5,680 nucleotides of DNA from positions 1 through 5,680 of the forward strand of contig JBGPIK010000432.1 in the NCBI GenBank assembly GCA_041484845.1, in the 5' to 3' direction. The notes under the pieces are model-generated. The model searched no databases, was not told the origin of the DNA, and saw only the letters and a list, made by a program, of their open reading frames with translations. The DNA comes from JBGPIK01 sp041484845. GTDB lineage: Bacteria > Desulfobacterota > Binatia > UBA9968. Shown here in pieces: positions 1 through 4,785 of this stretch. Each line of letters begins with the position of its first letter. Position 1 is the stretch's first letter. Position numbers and translations under genes: made by a program.

Positions 1-2
1 AC

Positions 3-323
3 CGTCCGCGGGCGAAGGAATTTGCGACGTGGGAGGCGCCACAGCCATCCATCCAGGAAGTGCGCAGCAAGCTCGGCGGGCCAAGTGTAAGCGACGACGA
101 ATTGCTGATGCGCTACGTCGTCGGCAGCGAAGACGTTGAGGCTCTGCGCACCGCCGGCGCGCCGAAGCAATACTCGGACAGCCGAAAGCCGATCTTGGCT
201 TTGCTCCGCGATCTCAGCCAACGGAAGGATTGCAGCCAGATTTCGATCCGCAAAGACCGCCTGTTTCTAACGCTTGAAAAACGTGTCCCCCACGTCTTTC
301 CCCGTGATACGGGGGAGGATTGA
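3..323 (+). CDS. C-terminal end of a carboxyltransferase subunit (oxaloacetate decarboxylase alpha / pyruvate carboxylase B-like), partial
   Basis: The frame is open from the left edge of the window to a TGA at 321-323, so the gene starts outside. The visible part reads like the tail of a free-standing biotin-dependent carboxyltransferase subunit: an FATWEAPQPS stretch, then LGGPSVSDDELLMRYVVG, then EDVEALRTAGAPKQYSD. The pattern 'SDDELLxRY...E(D/E)V.AMR.AGPP..Y' is, from memory, typical of the helical end of oxaloacetate decarboxylase alpha-type proteins, which move carboxyl groups between biotin and pyruvate in the cytoplasm. A further segment (LLRDLSQRKDCSQISIRKDRL) could be a short strand-rich end. 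The active-site TIM barrel lies upstream of the window, so the catalytic function cannot be checked. The last 11 or so residues (PHVFPRDTGED) are encoded by a hairpin repeat that also occurs after the OppC gene, so the natural C-terminus was probably altered by that repeat. A GTG at 60 is in frame but internal to the open frame. Confidence 0.55.
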   Translation, partial: RPRAKEFATWEAPQPSIQEVRSKLGGPSVSDDELLMRYVVGSEDVEALRTAGAPKQYSDSRKPILALLRDLSQRKDCSQISIRKDRLFLTLEKRVPHVFPRDTGED

Positions 324-333
324 AGGAGGGGGT
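288..333 (+). repeat. Intergenic hairpin repeat, copy A
   Basis: This stretch and bases 3282-3324 share the pattern CCAC-n-TCTTTCC ... CGGGGGAGGAT(T)GAAGG(A)GGGG. The core is a hairpin: CCCCGT at 300-305 pairs with ACGGGG at 309-314 around a GAT loop, and it is followed by a G-rich GAAGGAGGGGG tail. The copy overlaps the end and the stop codon (321-323) of the upstream partial gene. It may act as an mRNA 3' structure, but there is no T-run, so it is not a classic intrinsic terminator. Confidence 0.6.
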
Positions 334-379
334 TCCGCAGGGCGCGCCCTCGATCACGGTTACGCATGAATAACCCGTT

Positions 380-411
380 CCTGGATTGCGCTTCGCTCCA
401 TCCAGGCTACG
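380..411 (-). repeat. REP-like palindrome with GTAG head
   Basis: On the minus strand the element reads GTAG followed by CCTGGAT..., an inner GCGAAGCGC-type small stem, and then ATCCAGG. The outer arms are CCTGGAT (380-386) and ATCCAGG (400-406), a perfect 7-bp match, with the GTAG complement at 407-410. A GTAG tetranucleotide in front of an imperfect hairpin is the described hallmark of REP elements mobilised by RAYT transposases (REP-associated tyrosine transposases). No RAYT gene is in the window, so this would be a non-autonomous copy. Confidence 0.6.
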
Positions 412-547
412 TAACTCATTCGGGTCTTGGAGTCTCGGGCGAAGACGATTTGTCGCAACCCTCGGTCGGTGGATAGTGTTTGCCGTAAGAGTTTTACGCT
501 CCAGGTTCGATGTTCAACGCCCAACTTTGCGTTTTGAAAAGAGACAA

Positions 548-562
548 GCACGATTACCGTGC
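548..562 (-). terminator. Weak hairpin, possible terminator of the minus-strand toxin-antitoxin operon
   Basis: GCACG (548-552) pairs perfectly with CGTGC (558-562) around an ATTAC loop. On the minus strand the hairpin is followed by TTGTCTCTTTTC, which is pyrimidine-rich but not a clean T-run. It lies about 125 bases after the antitoxin stop. The stem is only 5 bp, so this is a weak candidate. Confidence 0.25.
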
Positions 563-686
563 AAAAACACAACGGGCGCCGGGGAAATAAGCTGCGGTAA
601 CTTTCAGGTGAAGAATCCGGGCTAGGAGATAGTCCGAGAATTTTTGAGCCTACGAGCTACGACCGTTGCGCCATCAAGTTCGCACA

Positions 687-1001
687 CTACCCTTTCCCTG
701 CCGCCTCTTTGACCAGGGTATCGTGCAGCAGGCTCTTAATATAGGTCTGATACCTTGATATGCCCCTGCTGCGCGCAAGCTTTTGCGCAAGATCGAGATC
801 GGCTTTCGGAAGCCGGATGCTAACCTGTTGAGTAGCGAGTTCCAGGATGTAAGGCCGTTTCAATTTGCCCGGATGGTCTAGTTTTTCATCGAGGAAGTTA
901 GGCTCGATTTCCCGTAATAAACAATCGGGGCAGAACCACTTGGCCTGATCATCCCGGTACATCTCCGTCTTGCACTTTCTACATTTTTTTCCCTTCTTCA
1001 T
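687..1001 (-). CDS. Zinc-ribbon-tagged ribbon-helix-helix (CopG/BrnA-like) antitoxin
   Basis: A 104-residue protein, second gene of a two-gene minus-strand operon. Residues about 58-100 (QQVSIRLPKADLDLAQKLARS..., YQTYIKSLLHDTLV) have the strand-helix-helix pattern of CopG-type ribbon-helix-helix DNA-binding domains. The 'vSIRLP...YQTyIkSLL' wording is typical of antitoxins that pair with DUF497/BrnT toxins. Such proteins bind the toxin and repress their own promoter as dimers. The N-terminus is unusual: CRKC at 7-10 and CPDC at 24-27 form a CxxC-x13-CxxC zinc-ribbon-like pair, followed by an acidic-basic linker (EPNFLDEKLDHPGKLKRP) that could be the toxin-binding segment. The ATG (1001-999) overlaps the toxin TGA by the sequence ATGA, so translation is probably coupled. 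A GAATGAATAAAAG stretch lies upstream in the toxin end. I recognise the family but not a named gene. Metal binding is inferred from cysteine spacing only. Confidence 0.75.
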   Translation of the reverse strand: MKKGKKCRKCKTEMYRDDQAKWFCPDCLLREIEPNFLDEKLDHPGKLKRPYILELATQQVSIRLPKADLDLAQKLARSRGISRYQTYIKSLLHDTLVKEAAGKG

Positions 1002-1228
1002 CTTTTATTCATCTCCCTATACCAGACTAGAATCTGCCGTCGAGTGGAAGGCCGGCCCGTGATGACGTGAACGTGATTGTTCCCCACACGAATGAAAACC
1101 GCCGTTAAGAATCTTCCTGTGACAGTTCTGCCCACGGCTTTCAGCGCTCGTCCGTCTTGCCCGATGACCACTATGGGTCTGGAGAATACCTCCTCGAATT
1201 CGCCTTCTCTAATGTTGCCGTGACGCAC
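998..1228 (-). CDS. DUF497/BrnT-like toxin, possibly N-terminally truncated
   Basis: First gene of the minus-strand pair, 76 residues from a GTG at 1228-1226. The protein has the DUF497/BrnT pattern: RHG near the start, EEVF (12-15), AVGRTVTGRFLTAVFIR (31-47), then VHVITGRPSTRRQ...WY (53-70), which resembles the family 'vRIISARPAsrrErr.Y' ending. Family members are ribonuclease-like toxins of type II systems (BrnT of Brucella), usually about 90 residues long. The reading frame upstream of the GTG continues for 15 more codons (LTFAYDKKARKAHFK) that look like the family N-terminus ('FeWDxxKAxxN..KHG'), but they contain no start codon and are closed by TAA at 1274-1276. Directly before this TAA is GTG (1277-1279). 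Either translation starts at the internal GTG and lacks the first strand, a rare start codon is used, or a point change to TAA has damaged the gene. The stop overlaps the antitoxin ATG. Confidence 0.65.
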   Translation of the reverse strand: MRHGNIREGEFEEVFSRPIVVIGQDGRALKAVGRTVTGRFLTAVFIRVGNNHVHVITGRPSTRRQILVWYREMNKR

Positions 1229-1281
1229 CTTGAAGTGCGCCTTTCGAGCTTTTTTGTCGTAGGCAAAGGTAAGTTACACGA

Positions 1282-1301
1282 TGTACTAATGCAAAAATAC
1301 A
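1282..1301. promoter_or_regulatory. Palindromic operator candidate upstream of the toxin gene
   Basis: The 20-base site TGTACTAATGCAAAAATACA is symmetric at 7 of 10 base pairs, with TGTA/TACA ends and a TGCA centre at 1290-1293. It lies just upstream (minus strand) of the toxin reading frame. Ribbon-helix-helix antitoxins typically bind short palindromes at their own promoter, so this is a plausible autorepression site. No binding site consensus has been checked. Confidence 0.4.
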
Positions 1302-1322
1302 ACAGTCCGCCCCTCGGAGCAA
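1294..1322 (-). promoter_or_regulatory. Promoter candidate for the toxin-antitoxin operon
   Basis: On the minus strand TTGCTC (1322-1317) and TATTTT (1299-1294) are separated by 17 bases. They match the sigma-70 -35 and -10 consensus at about 3 and 4 of 6 positions. The -10 element overlaps the palindromic operator candidate, as expected for autorepression. The match is modest. Confidence 0.3.
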
Positions 1323-1330
1323 CCAAGAAA

Positions 1331-1421
1331 GCCCACGGCTCACCCTGAGCCCTTTCACCGTGCGCAGGATAAACTCCGGGAAGGATACATACTCGTGCTG
1401 AGCGACGGCAAAGGATCTCCG
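1331..1421. repeat. Remnants of dispersed extragenic repeats
   Basis: GGCTCA (1337-1342) and TGAGCC (1346-1351) form a perfect 6-bp stem around CCC. On the minus strand this reads GGCTCAGGGTGAGCC, which resembles the common extragenic repeat 'TTCGACAGGCTCAGGGTGAGC'. Further on, TCGTGCTGAGCGACGGCAAA (1393-1412) followed by GGATCTC resembles the equally common 'TCGTCCTGAGCGAAGTCGAAGGATCTC'. Both look degenerate. The family assignment is from memory of such repeats. Confidence 0.4.
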
Positions 1422-1467
1422 CTTGCAATTTTATCATTCACGAGATGTTTCGCCCGACTGGTTTAGC

Positions 1468-1496
1468 ATGACAATCCGAACCGGCTACGCTACACT
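1468..1496 (+). promoter_or_regulatory. Promoter candidate for the permease genes
   Basis: ATGACA (1468-1473, 5 of 6 to TTGACA) and TACACT (1491-1496, 4 of 6 to TATAAT) are exactly 17 bases apart. Transcription would begin near 1502-1504, only 4-6 bases before the ATG at 1508. The OppB-like gene also lacks a recognisable Shine-Dalgarno sequence, so the message could be leaderless or nearly so. Confidence 0.4.
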
Positions 1497-1507
1497 CTCG
1501 TGGTCAG

Positions 1508-2425
1508 ATGATTTCTTTTCTTCTTAAACGTATCCTCCACGGCATCATCGTCCTCTGGGTCGTTGTGACACTGACGTTTGTCCTGCTGCGGTTGACGCCG
1601 GGCGGCCCGTTTGACCGCGAACGCAAGCTTCCTCCCGAAGTGCTCGCCAATATCGAAGCCAAGTACCACTTGGAAGAGCCGCTGCCGGCGCAGTACCTGC
1701 GCTATATTTCCGGAATTGTACGAGGAGACTTCGGCCCTTCGTATAAGTATGTTGACCGTCCGGTGAGCGAGATCATCGCGGATACGTTGCCCACATCGGC
1801 ATGGCTGGGAGCGCTTGCGCTTATTTTCGCTATATGGCTCGCTCTGCCCGCAGGTCTCGTCGCCGCGTATTGGCGCAATACCTGGATCGATCGTTGGACC
1901 ATGCTGCTTGCGACGGTCGGTATATCGGTGCCGCATTTCATTCTCGGCGCTGTGTTAATCTGGGCCGTCGCCCTGCAACTCGGTTGGTTGCAAGCCGGTC
2001 GATGGGATCAGTGGAGCAGCGCCATCTTGCCGACGATCACGCTCGGCGCCGCGCCGGCGGCTTATCTTAGCGCTCTGTTTCGCTCCAATCTGATTGAAAC
2101 GTTGGACGAGGACTTTATTCGTACCGCGCGCGCGAAAGGCGTCACCGAAAAAGTCGTGCTGTTGCGACACGCCTTGCGCCATTCGTTAATTCCCGTGCTC
2201 ACGGTCATGGGACCGCTCACCGCCGCGCTGCTTACCGGATCTTTCGTCGTCGAATACGTTTTCGCGCTGCCCGGTATGGGAAAGTTTTTCATCACGGCGG
2301 TTACCGACCGTGACTACCCGCTGATTATGGGAGTCACCGTCGTTTACACGGTGTTGCTGGTCGGCGCCAACCTGATCGTCGATCTGCTCTATGGTTACGT
2401 CGACCCGCGCATAAGAACCGAATAG
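1508..2425 (+). CDS. OppB/DppB-type ABC transporter permease
   Basis: A 305-residue inner-membrane permease of the peptide/nickel/opine ABC import family, of normal length. It starts with the typical MISFLLKRILHGIIVL first helix (about 9-29), followed by the 'RLTPGGP' motif after helix 1. A periplasmic segment (about 40-95) includes the family feature 'GDFGPSY'. Further membrane helices are at about 98-121, 132-160, 175-190, 228-247 and 272-296. The cytoplasmic EAA-like loop (FIRTARAKGVTEKVVLLRHAL, 203-223), which contacts the ATPase, is intact. So are the 'EYVFALPGMGKFF' segment (249-261) and the ending 'DLLYGYVDPRIR'. It pairs with the OppC-like permease 10 bases downstream to form the heterodimeric channel. 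The substrate (peptide, nickel, glutathione or other) cannot be told from the permease. No Shine-Dalgarno is seen before the ATG, but the start agrees with the family. No ATPase or binding protein is nearby. Confidence 0.93.
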   Translation: MISFLLKRILHGIIVLWVVVTLTFVLLRLTPGGPFDRERKLPPEVLANIEAKYHLEEPLPAQYLRYISGIVRGDFGPSYKYVDRPVSEIIADTLPTSAWLGALALIFAIWLALPAGLVAAYWRNTWIDRWTMLLATVGISVPHFILGAVLIWAVALQLGWLQAGRWDQWSSAILPTITLGAAPAAYLSALFRSNLIETLDEDFIRTARAKGVTEKVVLLRHALRHSLIPVLTVMGPLTAALLTGSFVVEYVFALPGMGKFFITAVTDRDYPLIMGVTVVYTVLLVGANLIVDLLYGYVDPRIRTE

Positions 2426-2435
2426 AGTTGTGCCG

Positions 2436-3278
2436 ATGGAAAAGGACAAGCGCCGTCGATCTTCGGTGGACATCGTGATGCTCGCCTGCATCGCTTTCGT
2501 GGCGATCGTGGCGCTTGCGGCTTTCCTGGCGCCCCGGCTTTCGCCTTACACAGCCGGCGGCCTTGAAGAACACAGAATCCTGGAAGCGCCAAGCCGGACC
2601 CACTGGATGGGCACTGACGCGCTCGGGCGCGATTTGCTGACGCGGATTCTCTATGGAGCGCGCGTATCGCTCATGGTTGGAGTCGGAACGGCGATCCTTG
2701 CGCTAGTCATCGGCACAGCTTACGGACTGATTGCCGGCTTTAAAGGCGGCAGCTTGGATGATTTTATGATGCGGGTCGTCGACATCTTCTACGGCTTGCC
2801 CGATATGCTCATATTTATTCTCTTGTCGCTGCTCTTCGGCAGAAACGTTGCAGGACTGCTGGTGGCTTTAAGTCTGGTCTCGTGGGTCCGTTTCGCCCGT
2901 ATTGCGCGCGGCCAGGTGTTGCAAGTGAAGGAGCTTCTGTTTGTCGAAAGCGCGCGATCCATGGGCGCTTCGAGAGCGAGGATCATCCTGCGCCATATTC
3001 TGCCTAATATTATGGGACCGATCATTGTAACTTTAACCTTTAGCATTCCATCGGCGATTCTCGCCGAATCGACCTTGAGCTTTATCGGCCTCGGCATCAA
3101 TGATCCTTACAGCCCGTGGGGGACCAGTTGGGGCACGCTTGCCCAAGACGGCTGGCGCGCCATGCGCACCTTTCCCCATGTAATTTTTTTTCCAGCCGCG
3201 GCGATTTTTCTCACGATCCTGGCTTTCAATACGCTCGGAAACGGTCTCAGAGATCTGCTCGATCCGAAGGAACGATAA
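2436..3278 (+). CDS. OppC/DppC-type ABC transporter permease
   Basis: A 280-residue partner permease of the same peptide/nickel family. I chose the ATG at 2436 because a weak AGAG (2424-2427) lies 8 bases before it. A GTG at 2430 would add two residues and is the main alternative. After a basic N-terminus (KDKRRR) and a first membrane helix (about 11-33 from the ATG) comes the diagnostic motif 'HWMGTDALGRDLLTRILYGARVSL' (about 56-79). Membrane helices follow at about 80-101, 113-135, 138-152, 194-212 and 245-265. The EAA-like loop is VESARSMGASRARIILRHILPN (about 170-191), the coupling region for the ATPase. The segment 'LSFIGLGINDPYSPWGTSWG' and the ending 'NTLGNGLRDLLDPKER' are also family hallmarks. 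All expected parts are present, so the protein looks functional. It is co-transcribed with the OppB-like gene. Its stop is followed after 3 bases by a hairpin repeat instead of the usual OppD/OppF ATPase genes. Confidence 0.93.
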   Translation: MEKDKRRRSSVDIVMLACIAFVAIVALAAFLAPRLSPYTAGGLEEHRILEAPSRTHWMGTDALGRDLLTRILYGARVSLMVGVGTAILALVIGTAYGLIAGFKGGSLDDFMMRVVDIFYGLPDMLIFILLSLLFGRNVAGLLVALSLVSWVRFARIARGQVLQVKELLFVESARSMGASRARIILRHILPNIMGPIIVTLTFSIPSAILAESTLSFIGLGINDPYSPWGTSWGTLAQDGWRAMRTFPHVIFFPAAAIFLTILAFNTLGNGLRDLLDPKER

Positions 3279-3281
3279 ACG

Positions 3282-3327
3282 CCACCTCTTTCCTCCCCCG
3301 CGCCCGGGGGAGGATGAAGGGGGAATC
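3282..3327 (+). repeat. Intergenic hairpin repeat, copy B, directly after the OppC-like gene
   Basis: TCCTCCCCCG (3291-3300) and CGGGGGAGGA (3305-3314) form a perfect 10-bp GC-rich stem around a CGCC loop, followed by TGAAGGGGGAATC. Its flanks (CCAC-n-TCTTTCC before, GAGGAT-GAAGG-GGG after) match copy A at 288-333. The strong stem could end transcription or protect the 3' end of the permease message, but no T-run follows. Confidence 0.65.
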
Positions 3328-3517
3328 TTCAAGGTTAATTTTTGGTTGCGGCTGTGCCTCGTTGTGTCTTCGCTGTATAGGGCTTGCGCCGTCTGGGATA
3401 ATCGGTGAAGTCAACACAGAGCGCGAGCACAACCAGTTCAAGCTCATCCCTTGACGGCTAGGGAGCTTTCCGGATATTTTTGACAGCGAATTCGACCACC
3501 GCTTGCCGACCGTTACC

Positions 3518-3544
3518 TTGACTTTCGCAAGCGCCGGTTTTAAT
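3518..3544 (+). promoter_or_regulatory. Promoter candidate for the rhodanese-MoeB gene
   Basis: TTGACT (3518-3523, 5 of 6 to the -35 consensus) and TTTAAT (3539-3544, 5 of 6 to the -10 consensus) are both good matches, but their spacing of 15 bases is shorter than the usual 16-18. This would give a leader of about 50 bases containing the small hairpin at 3546-3562. Confidence 0.35.
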
Positions 3545-3545
3545 G

Positions 3546-3562
3546 TGGACCTACAAGGTCCA
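3546..3562 (+). promoter_or_regulatory. Hairpin in the leader of the rhodanese-MoeB gene
   Basis: TGGACC (3546-3551) and GGTCCA (3557-3562) are perfect complements around TACAA. The palindrome lies just after the -10 candidate, so it could be an operator or an mRNA hairpin. I cannot tell which, and its role is unknown. Confidence 0.35.
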
Positions 3563-3589
3563 AGAAGCCATTGGGCCAGCGCAAGAATG

Positions 3590-3595
3590 AGGAGG
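3590..3595 (+). promoter_or_regulatory. Strong Shine-Dalgarno before a tandem ATGATG start
   Basis: AGGAGG lies 4 bases before the first ATG (3600) and 7 before the second (3603). The second spacing is closer to optimum, so translation may begin at the second methionine. Confidence 0.75.
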
Positions 3596-3599
3596 AAGC

Positions 3600-4772
3600 A
3601 TGATGGCTAAGACTTTTCAGGAAATCATGGCCGACGCGCGCAAGCAGATTCCCGAAGTGACGGCGCAGCAGGTCAACGATCTGTTGAAAAACAACGGCCA
3701 GTCGCCCGTTATAATTGATGTTCGGGAGAAGGACGAATGGCGCGAAGGTCATTTGGACGGCGCCCTTTCCTTGCCTCGCGGCTTCCTTGAAATCAAGGTT
3801 GAGTCGACCATCCCGGACAAGAACACGCCGATTGTCGCTTATTGCGCCGGTGGGGTGCGTTCGCTTCTGGCGGCAAAAATAATGGGCGAAATGGGATATC
3901 AAAACGTCTCATCGATGGCCGGAGGTTATGCCGCATGGAAAAACGCCGGATATAAGTGGGTTCAGGATTTTCAGTTCAGACCGGAACAACTCGTGCGTTA
4001 CAGCCGCCATTTTCTTTTGCCCGAGGTCGGAGAAGAAGGTCAGGCCAAATTACTGCAGGCAAAAGTGTTCATGGTCGGCGCCGGAGGCCTGGGCTCTCCT
4101 TCCGCCTATTATCTCGCCGCCGCCGGCGTAGGCACTTTGGGCATCATTGACAACGACGTCGTCGACATTTCCAACCTGCAACGGCAAATTCTGCACGCCA
4201 ACGACCGTGTTGGAACACCGAAAGTGGATTCGGCCAAGAAAACTCTCGAAGCTCTCAATCCGGACGTTAAGGTGGTTCCCTATCAAGCCAAGCTCACTTC
4301 CGCCAACATCATGGATATCATCAAGGATTATGACTTGGTGGTAGACGGCTGCGATAACTTTCCCACCCGCTATTTGGTCAACGATGCATGCGTGTTGACG
4401 GGCAAGCCGAATGTGCACGGGAGCATCTTTCAGTTCGAAGGCCAGGCGACCGTCTTCTATCCAGGCAAGGGGCCCTGTTATCGCTGCTTGTACCCGGAAC
4501 CGCCGCCGGCGGAATTGGCACCGAGCTGCGCGGAAGCTGGAGTGTTGGGAGTTCTGCCCGGTCTCATCGGTGTAATCGAAGCGCTCGAGGCGATCAAGCT
4601 GATTTTGGGCAAGGGCGATAGCTTGATCGGTCGCCTGCTGTGCTTCAATACGCTTACGATGGAAATCAATACGCTTAAACTCAGGCGTGATCCGCACTGT
4701 CCGATGTGCGGCGACAAGCCTACCATTCACGAACTCATCGACTACGAAGAGTTCTGCAGTTTGCGGCACTGA
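3600..4772 (+). CDS. moeB: Rhodanese-MoeB/ThiF fusion, sulfur-carrier adenylyltransferase
   Basis: A 390-residue cytoplasmic enzyme (388 if the second ATG is used). Residues about 20-118 form a rhodanese domain: IIDVREKDEW at 38-47 and the active-site loop CAGGVRS at 82-88, with C82 as the persulfide-carrying cysteine. Residues about 126-385 form an E1-like ThiF/MoeB domain: RYSRHFLLPEVG (133-144), the nucleotide loop GAGGLG (160-165), the ribose/metal region IIDNDVVDISNLQRQ (182-196) with an arginine-finger-like R195, K208, and VVDGCDNFPTRYLVND (247-262). The zinc cysteine pairs CYRC (293-296) and CPMC (367-370) are present, as is C310 in 'APSCAEAGVLG', the conserved MoeB/ThiF cysteine. The family adenylates the C-terminal glycine of a ubiquitin-like sulfur carrier (MoaD, ThiS or CysO type), and the rhodanese delivers sulfur. 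All key residues are intact. The rhodanese is N-terminal, whereas in MOCS3/MoeZ it is C-terminal. No carrier gene is in the window, so the pathway (molybdopterin, thiamin, cysteine) stays open. Confidence 0.92.
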   Translation: MMAKTFQEIMADARKQIPEVTAQQVNDLLKNNGQSPVIIDVREKDEWREGHLDGALSLPRGFLEIKVESTIPDKNTPIVAYCAGGVRSLLAAKIMGEMGYQNVSSMAGGYAAWKNAGYKWVQDFQFRPEQLVRYSRHFLLPEVGEEGQAKLLQAKVFMVGAGGLGSPSAYYLAAAGVGTLGIIDNDVVDISNLQRQILHANDRVGTPKVDSAKKTLEALNPDVKVVPYQAKLTSANIMDIIKDYDLVVDGCDNFPTRYLVNDACVLTGKPNVHGSIFQFEGQATVFYPGKGPCYRCLYPEPPPAELAPSCAEAGVLGVLPGLIGVIEALEAIKLILGKGDSLIGRLLCFNTLTMEINTLKLRRDPHCPMCGDKPTIHELIDYEEFCSLRH

Positions 4773-4785
4773 TTTGATCACCATT

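Larger units (their letters stand above)
324..686. other. Intergenic region with no supported gene
   Basis: This stretch lies between two converging genes. It contains the REP-like palindrome at 380-411 and a small hairpin at 548-562. The open frames here (for example 386-625 plus and 360-572 minus) have Arg/Phe/Ser-rich, family-less translations and no good ribosome binding site, so I do not call them genes. The rest, including 565-660, shows no further pattern I can name. Confidence 0.6.
3328..3599 (+). other. Intergenic region before the rhodanese-MoeB gene
   Basis: No open frame here has family-like content. I see only a promoter candidate at 3518-3544, a leader hairpin at 3546-3562 and a strong Shine-Dalgarno at 3590-3595. 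The stretch 3328-3510 shows no repeat or structure I can name. Confidence 0.5.

Noticed and set aside
386..625. Plus-strand open frame of 79 codons in the left intergenic region
   Set aside because: It starts inside the REP-like palindrome, has Arg/Phe-rich content, no family resemblance and no Shine-Dalgarno.
560..640. Riboswitch-like stretch (GGGCGCCGGGGAAATAAGC...)
   Set aside because: It vaguely recalls a cobalamin-type leader, but the conserved boxes are missing and no gene follows on the plus strand.
1171..1437. Minus-strand open frame running through the repeat remnants into the toxin gene
   Set aside because: It is in another frame than the DUF497 toxin, crosses degenerate repeats and shows no domain. 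I considered it as a frameshifted toxin N-terminus, but the DUF497-like N-terminal residues are in the toxin frame itself.
1490..1936. Minus-strand open frame of 148 codons over the OppB-like gene
   Set aside because: The Arg/Gln/His-rich translation is typical of antisense to a membrane protein gene. The plus-strand OppB reading is unequivocal.
3247..3447. Minus-strand open frame of 66 codons downstream of the OppC-like gene
   Set aside because: It overlaps the end of the permease gene and the hairpin repeat, and looks like a repeat-derived spurious frame.
4050..4784. Long minus-strand open frame (244 codons) opposite the MoeB-like gene
   Set aside because: It is the antisense shadow of a strongly supported gene. 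Its translation resembles no family and it has no ribosome site.
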